Below are positions 1 through 10,375 of a stretch of 27,812 bases of DNA, piece by piece. The stretch spans positions 1 to 27,812 of the forward strand of contig JADNYJ010000421.1 in the NCBI GenBank assembly GCA_015501075.1, given 5' to 3'. Every line of letters begins with the position of its first letter. Positions within the stretch are counted from its first letter, which is position 1. A model generated the notes under the pieces. The model searched no databases, was not told the origin of the DNA, and was given only the letters and a program-made list of their open reading frames with translations. The position numbers were made by a program, and so were the translations under genes. The DNA comes from Gymnopilus junonius. Its lineage: Eukaryota > Basidiomycota > Agaricomycetes > Agaricales > Galerinaceae.

Positions 1-316
1 TTTCATTCGAGCCATGAACTGCAATGTCTGGGGAGAAAGAATTTAATTTCAGGGCGAATTCGAGGACTTTCGAAAGCGATGATCCTGGGTTAAAGACAAG
101 AACGTTATAAACTGCGTGTTCTACTACCCCAACTTGATCTTGAATGGCGTCAGTTATCAGGTTATCAACCCCAACTTCGTAAATAGACACGTCGGCTACT
201 GCAAGCCGTTAGCATGCGAGAATTTGCTGATGCAGATATAAACCACTGCATGGCACGTCTTCGGCAACGAGGAAGGTGTGAGGATCACAGTGGACGGCGA
301 CAATAGGGTCGAAGAT
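1..316 (-). CDS. Possible partial gene, unrecognised, running off the left edge
   Basis: On the minus strand two open stretches can be joined by a plausible 45-nt intron (199-243, GT..CAG, with a CTAAC-like branch site). The downstream stretch reads about 65 residues without a stop to the window edge and has ordinary protein composition (for example VGVVEHAVYNVLVFNPG). The upstream stretch contains FDPIVAVHCDPHTFLVAEDV, begins directly after a stop and has no ATG, so a further exon would be needed. I do not recognise the family. Other short minus-strand frames up to about position 1040 may be pieces of the same gene or chance. Confidence is low because the model rests only on open frame and splice-site appearance. 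Confidence 0.3.
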
Positions 317-1050
317 TTAGGACCATTTGCTGTTTTGACTTGCATCGGCGGATTCGGCACGCGACGGACGGATGCCTTAGGTGCAGTCACAAGGCGTGAC
401 ATGTAGTGCTACACTGATGCAACGTCACTGATGCGCCTCCGCCAACTACCGCTCCGCCAAATTGAAAGTACGGTATTCATGGTCATGAGATCCAACACAG
501 CATCACTCAAATTCGATATTGGACATTCCACGTAGCTGTTTAACACGACCATGCGATTAACTCCTAGTTTCTTACTGTCAAGCAGCCAGGACTCCAAATC
601 TCGGATACGCTCGCTCCTCTGAAGTTCTTTGGGTTTCTACTCTTAGCGACTTACATAGTCACAAGCGGTTCAATCCGTAAACTGTCGGATATGACAGGAA
701 CAAAATCTGACTCAAGAAGTTGTGGGGTCTTTCCCTGGAACCTCGGAGATGGTTCAACGTCTGCCTGGTTGTTCTTAGCCTATTGCTGCCTTTCCGGCTC
801 CCTTCCGATATGACGCACAGTGCTAAATTAAACTCGTTGGATTGATAACACACAACGCCTCTTGCCTGCCATCTTGAACATTTGAACCAACCAGAAGTTG
901 AAGCACATTTTCTTGGCGTAATCCGGAAGGACTACCTCTCCGGATGTCCACTGACTGATTCTTCATCGTATCGTTGCGTCTACTTACGATGACCCTTGCC
1001 CGACCTCGGCACAATATGTAATCAACAACTGCCATCCGCACGCCAGTATT
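317..1050. other. Region without a recognised gene
   Basis: About 730 nt holding only short minus-strand open frames (409-597, 659-853, 823-1041). None shows a recognisable domain and none can be joined with confidence. The right part must contain the promoter of the 7-TM gene that starts at 1103. Confidence 0.5.
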
Positions 1051-1058
1051 TTATATAA
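1051..1058 (+). promoter_or_regulatory. TATA-like element of the 7-TM gene
   Basis: The sequence TTATATAA lies 45 nt upstream of the ATG at 1103. That is close for a fungal TATA box and would imply a very short 5' leader, so it is a candidate only. Confidence 0.35.
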
Positions 1059-1102
1059 CCAACGATATCAAGAGACTTTTTCCATCAGTTCTTGATCTTC
1101 GA

Positions 1103-2209
1103 ATGGATCTCTCCCTCGAGAATGAGAGGAGGGCGAAAGAGTTTTCAAGGACCAGCACCGCTCTCTCACTCACTTTCTATGGAATCGTACTAATTCTTCT
1201 TTTTTCTTCCCTGTTTCTCCTGTACCGAGTTCCTCAAGCTCGGCGGCCCATCCGACGAGCACAGCGATTTATATTTGGATTCCTCTCATTCATGTTTATT
1301 ATCGGCACAATTTCCACCGCCTTGATTTTATATCTCAACTTCGTGTATCCCGTTGCCAGCTTCGTTCCAAGTGCCACCTCCGGGATTGATAAGAGCTTGT
1401 GTCCACACAATACTTGCTATGCAATTAAAATTGCCCAAAGTTGTTGTGTAGCCCTTGCGATATGGGCCGCAGATGGATTCATGGTGCGCCTTATTCTTAT
1501 TAGATCCATTATGATGAGCTCTTGTATCGTATTTAATGTAAGTAAAAGATATGGCGATGCACTGTTCTGTATAGTGGAGTATCACTCCTCCATCGACGAA
1601 TCATATTGGCGGTTTGTTTTATAATGACAGTCGTATCTACAGGTACGTGATGAGGCTACTAGATGCATTCCTAATTTCCCATTCTGCAATTTATCTTTAT
1701 CTTTACCGCAGCGGGCATAGCTCCATTCGGGTCGACCAATTTAACGCTCGTTATATTCTCCGCTATCACCCTCACCGTCAACTGCACTGTAACATTTCTG
1801 ATTGTCGGACGCCTTCTATACCATCGGAATTATTTGTCAGAAACGCTTGGACCTTGCCATGGCTCTCCGTACATGAGGCTTACTGCCTTGTTCATCGAAT
1901 CTGCAAGCTTGGTGGTCATATTTGATATTGCCCTGATCATTCTGGCAGGCGTTGAGCCACAGAAAGGTCATCCTCTGGTTCTTGGGATGATGGTTCAAAT
2001 ATACGTGCGTTTCGCATTGCTCTTTTTTTTTTATGGATCCTCATTCATCATGCTAAATGCAGGCTATTTCTCCATTTCTTATTATTTTCAAAGTCGCGTA
2101 TGACAAAGTATATCATCAGCGACCGACTTGTATTCAAACTCAAGATCTTCAAGATGTTAAATTAGACAAGACTTTGACAGCTTTGCAGTTCGCACAAGCA
2201 CCATCATGA
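1103..2209 (+). CDS. Seven-transmembrane protein of an Agaricomycete-specific family
   Basis: Four exons give an intact 304-residue protein: 1103-1483, 1549-1642, 1712-2004 and 2063-2209. The introns are 65, 69 and 58 nt with GTGCGC, GTACGT and GTGCGT donors. Splicing restores family-typical joins: DGFM to IWRCTVLY across intron 1, VVSTA to GIAPFG across intron 2, and VQIY to AISPFLIIF across intron 3. Hydrophobic segments are visible near residues 18-40, 53-75, 112-130, 147-165, 170-195, 218-240 and 248-270. There is no cleavable signal peptide and the C-terminal tail is hydrophilic. Proteins like this are numerous in mushroom-forming fungi and lack an assigned biochemical role. A receptor-like or structural membrane role is only a guess. 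The gene carries no frame defect, unlike several neighbours. Confidence 0.85.
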
Positions 2210-2909
2210 TATATTCAGAAAATATCTCAACTTCCGATTCGTTGGGTACTTGCTAATGTTGTATCGGGCTGGCTGAATGGCTGGCACTTTATTAATCGCA
2301 AGGGGATGTGTCCGCAGGGGCTCTCCGGCCTGCACATTCTGTTCCATGTTCAGGTAGGAATGGCTACATACGTAGCCCTTTGCCTAATGTTTGGCCATGA
2401 AGCTGATGCCACCCTGAAGGCAGGCCTATAGAACGTGCAAGGGTCTAGAGAACTGGGAGAGAGGATCCGATCCCGGGTAGCTGTAAGACTTGAAATTATG
2501 GCTCCGTATGTAGGACAATCCCTTTTGACTAGACTTCCACCGTTCGAGAAAAATATCTCTGCTGCGTTCCGGACTTAGAGACGCACAAAATCGTTCCCGT
2601 AAAAACTGGTGAGGTGGCAACGCATCGCTGCAAATTTGAGCGGCCCGGCCCGTTTACCTTTAGAACCATCCAGCGCGGTCTAGCTCATTGCGAAGATTGT
2701 CAGGTGCACCTGGCACCTGGGGAGCAAGGATAGAGCAGTTGTTAAGCTAAGTTTATCTTGAAAGAGTATGCGCAGTCAAGTCTGCCGGTTGGCATTCCGA
2801 GCTGAAAGTGGAAGGTTTGGGGTGCGGAGAATGCAAGGCCCTAATCAGGAAGGCGGAACAAAGTTCAATTTTTAAAGTTTGTCGCAGTTGCCTCCGACTC
2901 TCATGCACC
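2210..2909. other. Intergenic region between the 7-TM and transporter-like genes
   Basis: About 700 nt with no supported gene. A short minus-strand open frame (2426-2620) has no recognisable features. The region probably holds the 3' UTR of the upstream gene and the promoter of the downstream gene. An in-frame ATG at 2808 could extend the downstream protein by 34 residues, but the ATG at 2910 (context CACCATGGC) is the better start. Confidence 0.5.
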
Positions 2910-5025
2910 ATGGCCAATGCTGCTGACGATGTCCACGCCTCCGCTGCCGCTGGCGGTGCCAACCGAAGACCACCCCCCTTGTCACTGTCATTTACATCGG
3001 AGGGAGGTCATTCTCGTACAATGAGCTCTGCGAGTTCAGATAGCGACGACGACGTCGAGGCCTACTCGTCTCTTTCGGCACTTGATTCTTCCGCTGCGCT
3101 CATCCTTGTGCACGACCAGGACGAACCGACAAGCCCACTAGACTTTACGGAGGACGAAGACGACCTTATTGACGACGATGAACTTGTCAGCCCCATGTTT
3201 GAAGTGCGTAAGTCCGCTGCATTCCGGTCTCTTTCCCCTTCATCGGTTTTCCTTCTCCTTCTCGCCCCATTCCTGAGACTCGGTGCTCTCAATTTACCGA
3301 ATACACAACTACCCCTGAAATATGGCCTTCCTGCGTTATTGCTTTCAGCACTTGCCTCAGCATTCGCTAGGCAGATATGGTACATGCTTGCTCGGTATGT
3401 TCGCAAAGCGGACATGACTGACATCCTGCTGGACACATTCGCAAAGGGGCGAGGGAAGGAACGTCAACGGAATGCTATACGGAACGTCATTCGGATCTGC
3501 AATGGGTCTATTAACTTGCTGTTGGCCATCACATACCTGAGATGTGAGCTTCCTTTATTTTTGTCTCATCTTGTCACTAAGTTGCTTCCAAGTTTCCATA
3601 TACACTCTACACCCCCTAGTATCTGAGCAGCATCATCCAGTCATATCATACTTTGTTTTGACTCTAACTGCCGGCGTTCTAGTAGCCTACCTGGCCTTTG
3701 CCGGGTCATTGGGCTCAAAGCGGGTTGCATACACAAGTTGGCTTTCCGTTGCGACTTATGTCGGCTGGATGGGGTGCACTATCTACGCCCACAAGCAGGG
3801 CTTGCTTGAAGTGGGACCAGGCTTGTTGGGGTCTGGCTCTGTATGGCTAGGAATAGGTATGCACCTTATTGTATTTCCGCGGCTTTCTAGCTCATGCTCT
3901 ATCAGTGCAACCGCCTTTACATTCTGCTCCTCTTCAACTCTGCCTCTCTATGCCTCACTGAAGAGTCGGCCGCACCCCATTTCAACAGGCAAGGCACCAC
4001 TTTCCCGTTCTTTCCGGCTCCTCTCCTTCTCCTCCGTCATCATCGCGGTACTCCTTCTCCTCCCTTCCGTCATATTTTCCGCCTCCCCGAATCATCCAGC
4101 TATGGTAAGCCAATATTCAGTGCCCCCTCCTCATGCCCGTTTTCACCTCATTCAATCAGTTGTCTCTATCTTTTGCTCAACAGACAAATCCAACACCAGT
4201 CGACAACTCCACCTCCACGGTTTTAACCTCAATGACCTCACCTTCGCCCCTATATCCCCCACACCCTCGCCCACACCCATACTCCTGAATTCGACGCACG
4301 TTCCTCCTGTGCTCAATTCCTTCCTGCTCTTGCGCCACCTCTTCCTTCTGATGTCACCCTGCCAAAGATCCAGATCCAGACCGTGCGTCGCCTTCTTAGC
4401 GCCGCTACGCTCTTACTCGGGATTCCGCCTATCATACTCACCACCCCGCCCCTCCCACTCCCACAGCTCCGCTCCCCTCTCTCCAATTCAACATCAACAG
4501 AGCATGCACTATCCTCATCGTGCTTTTGCTCTCTTTGATTCCACCACGGACCTTCCCGAGCCGAGAACCAGGCACAGGGAAACATGACCAAGGAAACGTT
4601 TACCTTTTCTCTTCAGGTCTGTTTGCCTTCCTGACCCTGCTCATGTTCTTCATGACGCTCCTGGGAACGTACACCGTACCTGCAGTCGTCCATATTCTTA
4701 TCCATTCTTCAAACGTCCCATCGCCATCGTCGTCCCACGCACGCCTCTCCTACATACCCCTTCGACATCAGCCGAGTTCGGCGCTGGTGGCTCTGGCAGC
4801 CCCAATGATGACGATGACGCGGCTGGCAACGCACAAGCATCTTCTTCCAGGCAACCCAATCCTAGGAATGTATATGACGAGCTGCTCCTCAGGAAGGAGC
4901 GGGCGTTACAGAAGAAGCAGTTCCGGAAACGGATTGTGTGGGACATTGGCGTCTGGTTACTCCTTGGCGCGAGCTTATTTGTAATTGGAGGATTTGCTAG
5001 GACGATGTTGATTGGCTGGTCATAG
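2910..5025 (+). CDS. Multi-pass membrane protein, probable vacuolar amino-acid transporter-like; frame broken
   Basis: The N-terminus is a Ser/Asp/Glu-rich cytosolic stretch (first ~110 residues), followed by several hydrophobic helices and a charged C-terminus (KRPIAIVVP, then YDELLLRKERALQKK, then a last helix ending at TAG 5023-5025). The order resembles basidiomycete proteins related to AVT/Aa_trans transporters, which move amino acids across the vacuolar membrane. This assignment is from memory and only moderately sure. Intron 1 is 3544-3619 and a second is 4105-4183. The frame must change at about 4235-4287, 4440-4530 and 4685-4705. No GT donor is available around the second site, and conserved-looking protein continues on both sides. 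An intron-like 49-nt stretch (3857-3905) keeps the frame only if it is not spliced. The cause is either decay or consensus errors. Confidence 0.55.
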
Positions 5026-5518
5026 CAGGGGTTGTGTTGTGGGTCGAGGAGATTACTGGACGCGGCTACGCTGTGGTATCTATGTATTAATTAAACTTTG
5101 AGGTCGTTAATCGATCGGTGTTAGGGAATCTAATGGATGGATATCGGATGGAGGGATTAGTACAATATGTAGCCATTTCATATTTTTTCGGACTACTCTA
5201 TAGGTTAAGTACAGGACTGCGTCTTTATTGCTTGACCTAAAGTGCATTTACTTTGTACCATTAGCATTCCGCGGATTACCTGCGACTGAAATACATTCAT
5301 TGGCAATCGATAATAGGGCAAAACCACTTAGTAAAGGGGAAGAAATAGTTCTACTCGAAAGCGAGGTTTTAATCGTCCGACTCGGAGTGATCAAATCAGA
5401 GTCGTCAGTAATACCATGATGGTCCATTGAAGTCTGTAGGATTTCTCGAAGGACCAAGGATCGACTTCGAATTTCACCCAGTTTTGAAGATAGAAGAAAA
5501 TCATGGGTAGTTTGCTTG
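5026..5518. other. Intergenic region between convergent genes
   Basis: About 490 nt between the 3' ends of the plus-strand transporter-like gene and the minus-strand F-box-like gene. Short open frames on both strands (for example 5228-5419 and 5248-5457) have no recognisable content. The tail of the F-box-like gene may extend into this region on the minus strand, since the frame 5391-5639 is open, but I cannot show it. Confidence 0.45.
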
Positions 5519-7052
5519 TCAAGGATAGGAGGGTATCGCCGGCGATGCTTTGTCGAGAATTAAAAATGTTGTCCAAAGGACGGCGTCGGGGGTCAGCAAG
5601 GCGGTTGGGGGACCAAAGATAGCCGGTATTAAGTTCCAAGAAAATGAATGCACTATCTCATAGTGCAACGACTCGAGATTAGGAAGAAAGTCAGGTTCGG
5701 ACCCTTGTCCACCAATTTTATCGTCTGTTGTGATCGACGTCGCAACTAAGAGCTTGAAGAATTCTTCAGGTGAATAAAACCTTGCAGCTTCAGCTTCCGA
5801 TGCTATAGTCCAGCCAGTAATGAAAAGTCGTAGTTGTGACAAGAGGGGACTTCTTTGAGCATGGAAATGAGATCGTGGTAGTGTAACGAGCATCGGTCAG
5901 AGAAAGATACTCCAGACGGCAAGAAGAACGCTTGAAAAAGAGACTCAACCCTTCTGTTATAACGCTTCATATACAGCTTTGATTGCCAGCTTTCTCAAAG
6001 AGGGAAAGCTAACTCGAGAAAAAAATGAATCTAGGCGGATGTCGAAACTACGTGTGCAAGTTCAAGCGAGAGGTCTTCTATTTGATGATGGACAATTACG
6101 GGGGAGGTTGAAAGCGAGAATTGCATCCAATTATCAGGACAGACAATGTGGTTGAACACGCATTGTCTAATTTGAGGGGCATTTGCTAGAAGTTCCAGAC
6201 ATTCATTGATATAAATGGATTGTGCTTGCACTCTAGTGACATTGCTCCATTGAATAGCGATCAAACTGTAGCGCATTTCACGGACAAAAACATTCACTGG
6301 ACTTGGTATTAAGTTATGCATCTTGAAGCCAGGATCTGAATAGAAGGGTTCGAGCCTCAGGGATTTTAGGATAGAACCTTTCGGATCACCGACACCGGTG
6401 AATTTTGAAAAAAGGATATCAGGGATACGAAGGTCGAGCATCTGCCATCGGCTTGACTCTTGGTTGATCATATCAGTAAGGGTATTGGTGGCTTCAGTGG
6501 GTTTCAAGTCTTCTTCGTCATTGCAGTACACCCGGATTGATAAAGGAAGAGTGCCTGATCGACGAAGCCATTCTCGGAACGTATCGATGTGTTGTGGAAG
6601 AATGGTAGAATCGATACGGAGCAATACATACGTCCAAATGTGAGGAGAGGACCATGCAAGACGCCGCCAATCTCTACAAACCGAGCCCAAGATTAACGAA
6701 AACATGACATCCTTCCTGAGGTGGAAGAGCCCGCTGGCACCAGACGATGCAGTATCGAGAGGAATGTGGGGAATGCAAAAACGAAATATGGTGGATGCAA
6801 TCTCGGGGGGAAGTGACTGAAAATGGGATCATGAATGCGGTTCCTTTGGGTCCTTATTTCCCTGCGTTTCTCCAGTAACTTGGAATGCGCCTCGCGTGCA
6901 TCCTGTGCTCTTTGTTCCGCCTCCTGTATCTCTTGTTCAACGCGTTGCATCTTGTTGCAGACAGCGCACGGGCTGCCTTCAGATAACTGACAGGCATTTG
7001 GAGGATCTAAGAAAGGATGTTGTCCTGGATCTGCACAGAAAATGCATGGCAT
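5519..7052 (-). pseudogene. F-box-like protein with CxxC N-terminus, multiply frame-broken (copy 1)
   Basis: The N-terminus (start 7052) has CIFC, then C-x7-C-x2-C (residues about 3-35), a charged coiled-coil stretch, and HDPIFSHFPPE, the beginning of an F-box-like domain. It is paralogous to the gene at 16358-17440 (compare GSVCRDWRRLAWSSP with GAVCRGWRNIAWSTP). F-box proteins usually bridge substrates to SCF ubiquitin ligases. Here homology moves between frames: once at a six-G run (6805-6810), where one missing base restores FPPEIASTIFRF; once near 6031-6045; and at least twice between 5880 and 5960 (LEYLSLTDARYTT, then DLISMLKEVPS, then LSQLRLFITG in successive frames). The C-terminal leucine-rich part ends at about 5519. 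It is either a pseudogene or a gene damaged by consensus indels. Domain identity is moderately sure. Confidence 0.6.
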
Positions 7053-7451
7053 GGCCTGCGCAAGTCAACGAGGTTAGGAATGTAAAGGAAGCAGAATCGT
7101 GCAACTGGGCCAGTCATTACTTACCACATACGAGGGTTAGATACTAATAGAGCTACTCTTTTCGGGGTGTGGTATAAGCTTGGTTGAACAAATTTCCGTG
7201 AACCCAGTGTCCCTAGAACGTTGTGAGAACAAACGGTGGATGGGAATAAAAAAGAAGTCGCATAATAGACAACCACAGCCACAACGTTACCAAATAATTG
7301 ACGGATGAAATAGCTGAGCTCGGTTCAACTGCAAAATGAGCAGAAAAACGCATGGTCCATCACTAAAAAAGGTACTAATTCAGCCTGGCAAAGACCAACC
7401 AACATTTGTATTATCTTGACGTGGTTGGTACTCTATTCTCGGTCGATAGAT
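7053..7451. other. Intergenic region, F-box-like copy 1 promoter and glycosyltransferase 3' flank
   Basis: About 400 nt with no recognised gene. Both flanking genes are on the minus strand, so this holds the promoter of the F-box-like gene (start 7052) and the 3' UTR of the glycosyltransferase (stop at 7452). No clear TATA box is seen. Confidence 0.5.
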
Positions 7452-9530
7452 TTACATATGTTTCTCAATAAAATCATACAGCTCCTTCCTGCCGGCTCCA
7501 TCCTCTTTCCAAGCGTCCGCGAACTTGCCCTTCATGTCTTCAGCATTGTTCCTCATTTTATCACCTTTGGGACCACGACACCCTTCAATCACCTCTTTTA
7601 TCTCAACGCCAACTGCTTCACGTGTTCCCTTAGGTGCCCGTCCATTCCTAAGCAAGGGCTTCAGACCTTTATCTCCAGTCCTCACTTCAATTAGCTCAAA
7701 GGCGACATCGAGATTTTCGGTAAGATGAGCAGCTGCTCCAGGTTGATCTGCCGAGAAAGGCCATGCTATCCTGGTGTTGGAAGTATAATCAGTCTGGACT
7801 CGTTCTGCAAGCCAAGAATGTTGATAGCTTACATAGGAATGCCGCAGGCCAGGGACTCAATGACACTGTTGTGTCCACAGTGCGACAGGAACCATCCCGT
7901 TGCCTGATATATAGTGCGTTAACGTTGGCTAACTCTTCAGCAAATATTTTTCTACATACCGGATGACTTAAGATATACTGCTGAGGCGCCCATTTTGTGA
8001 TGAACCCCAACCCCGACGAAGTTGCTTTGTTGATTAATTATCTGAAAGTTTGGCGAAAGCCGGGGCGTAGCAAAAGATCTGGCATAGACTATCAGTGCAC
8101 TGATTCGGTCAGGAGGAGAGTGAACATACAAATGGGAATTTCTTTTCAATCAAAGCTTCTATGAGCTCCTCGATATATTCCGGAAATGCTGGATAGAAAA
8201 CAGTACCAAAGGATATCTAACAAAATGATGATCAATTTCGCAAGTACCATATTAATGTATGCACTTACGAAGAGAACTGACTTTTGGCCATGTTGCATGA
8301 CCGCCTTGTCCAGGAATTCTTCGATATCGTTTGCACCTCTCGGAGTCTCTGGCACTGTTCCAAATCCAGAAGGAAGGAGAGGACCAATAACGTATGCAGG
8401 TTTATTCCATGAGGAGAACCAAGATTTCATCTCGTCCAAGGGCTCCGGCTCGAAGGAATAGGCTGACGTCACAAGAACACCGTCGCATTGTTCAAGAAGG
8501 CTGTCCATGGATTAATAAGGCGTGGAATGAATTTAAGACTATGCAAACCTGTAACATCCTTGTAAAACCATTGAAATAGGAATTTCGAAAGGAAGCTGAT
8601 TAATGACATTGTGAGCCAAATGTTCTCTATCTCCGCTGCAAAGCGCACCTTCTGAGGGAAAAACTCATAGTCATACATGGCGGGAAGACCAGGAACCCTC
8701 ACAACAGTTCCATCGTATGTCTGAAGACCTTTACACAGAAGTCGGTCAAATAATTATCAGTAAAATTTACTTCGAGTTACCTTCTCGCCAATTTCTTCAG
8801 GTATAGCTCCAGTTCGAGCCGCCTCCTTTGCAATTTTTGCTGCGAGGTTTCCAATACCACCCATATTTTCTGGACCAAATATACGTATAATGGACGAGGC
8901 ATGGCCTGTCATCCATGCAAATATAGGGACAGACTTCTCAGTAATCGTCCTCGTCACCTGAAATTGAGGCAGAGCGAAGAACTGCAGAGCTTGTTAAGGA
9001 TTTAATGATGCACGCATTTGTGAAAAAAACGCACATCCAGAATCACAGCATTTGGAGGAACAACGGCATCGAAAATGGTGCCTTTGACGGCACAGGCCAC
9101 CGGTTCACTGTTCATAAGAGCTTGGTAAACAGGCCCATAGGATTCCGCTAGTGATTTCATTATTTGGGTCCTGTCGACATTGTACTCGTCTGACTGATAC
9201 GAAGCCAGAACCCTTTCGAAACTGTTAGTTATAGTTGGTGTTACTGGAAGCTTTCGGAGACCCACCTAATGCGCTGAAGGGCAGTCTGTGACAGTCCACT
9301 TCGAAGTTCAGCGGATATTTCATCATGGGCTTTGTCGAGCATCCTTGAGTCAATGATGATAGTTACTACAACGTTCTCATCTTCTTTCACAAGGCGCGCT
9401 CCAAGTATACAGAAAGATCTGATATGACCTTTGAATGATTCTAGAATCAGAATTTTACATGTGCATCATGACAGAAACACTTACCCCATGCCGGAAACGC
9501 AGAGAAAACGTAGTGCTTAGTAGCCACCAT
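7452..9530 (-). CDS. UDP-glycosyltransferase (GT1 family)
   Basis: Ten exons on the minus strand: 9530-9485, 9428-9266, 9221-9035, 8981-8781, 8720-8569, 8500-8269, 8216-8130, 8078-7960, 7903-7833 and 7770-7452. The product would be about 525 residues. GT1 enzymes transfer a sugar from a UDP-sugar to a small acceptor such as a sterol or a secondary metabolite. Visible signatures are the N-terminal FPAWGHIRSFCIL, SVLFISFGTVF, and the donor-binding PSPG-like block WAPQQYILSHP / ATGWFLSHCGHNSVIES / IAWPFSADQP, assembled across two introns (HCGHNS near residue 404). Exon phases all agree except in exon 8, where one T appears missing near 8036-8040 (KLSDN to LINKATSSGLGF). Intron 5 (8501-8568) is the least certain junction. 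No signal peptide is evident, so a cytosolic enzyme is expected. The substrate cannot be told from sequence. Confidence 0.9.
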
Positions 9531-9594
9531 AGACGCAGGACTTAGATGTGGGATGGTTGGCTGTGAGTGGCGAGTGCGATTGAAATTTGCCTAC

Positions 9595-9602
9595 TATTTA
9601 TA
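9595..9602 (-). promoter_or_regulatory. TATA box of the UDP-glycosyltransferase
   Basis: On the minus strand the sequence reads TATAAATA, 65 nt upstream of the ATG at 9530. The match and spacing fit a fungal core promoter. Confidence 0.6.
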
Positions 9603-10375
9603 CATACAAACCAACCTTCCTCGTGTAAGTGCAGGGCTGGTTCTGTTAGCGTTTCATGGGGTCCAAACGACATGGGTGGTTTGAAGCTGCGCAATAGGCA
9701 TTGCCGATCCAAGGGCGTTCTTTTGTTACGTGTATTTCCCATGCTGAGGAGATCCACTTGTCCCAAGTTTAATTCCATGACATATCTGCGGACTGCGCTA
9801 CAGATCCTAGATCATCCTGGTTGTACTTCTTGTTTTTGGCACTTGACCAACGATACAAAGGAGTCCGGATAAAGACGCGAGATGAAACAAAAAACAGCTG
9901 TCTGCAGGCCAATCAGAAGTAAACGTCGGCAGAAAGAGAAAAGCATCAATTATCGAAGAAGAAAGAACGACCGAGATGCATGGGCAGGGACTGGAACATT
10001 TTGAAATTTACGTAGATGAGTGGGTGCTATTCCAGATGCTTCATTTAACCGCAGCTGCCTGGTCGGCTGCGATAGCCGATACCATAGGTTTTGAAGAAGT
10101 TACCCAGGTAAAAGTGATAAGAGTCATCGGGATGAGCGAGAAATTTGGCCATTTGATGTGGACTGGAACGCCGAGTGAACGCACTTTGTAAACCAAATGC
10201 GCAAGCTTCCACCAGAAATGAATGGCCGCACGGCTCGGCTATCCATGCCAGCTTTCAGTAGTCATAACTTATACACATACAAGGTTGGGCGGCGTCACTA
10301 CAAATGAAACTCACATAATATACCCAACGATTGTTGAAAATTTTCAAGGTATTGATCGGATTACACCCAAAGGGT
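9603..10375. other. Region without a recognised gene
   Basis: About 770 nt upstream of the glycosyltransferase and beyond the degraded 3' end of the Fic relic. Open frames such as 9567-9872 (+) and 9976-10191 (+) show no domain features. The missing C-terminal part of the Fic gene would be expected here, but I cannot find it in any minus-strand frame. Confidence 0.5.

Noticed and set aside
1538..1574. A 37-nt intron (GTAAGT..ATAG) in the 7-TM gene
   Set aside because: It gives the wrong downstream frame and is unusually short. The intron 1484-1548 gives IWRCTVLY and a continuous family-like protein instead.
9976..10191. Small plus-strand ORF of 71 residues
   Set aside because: No domain, no supporting promoter or splice signals; compatible with chance in noncoding sequence.
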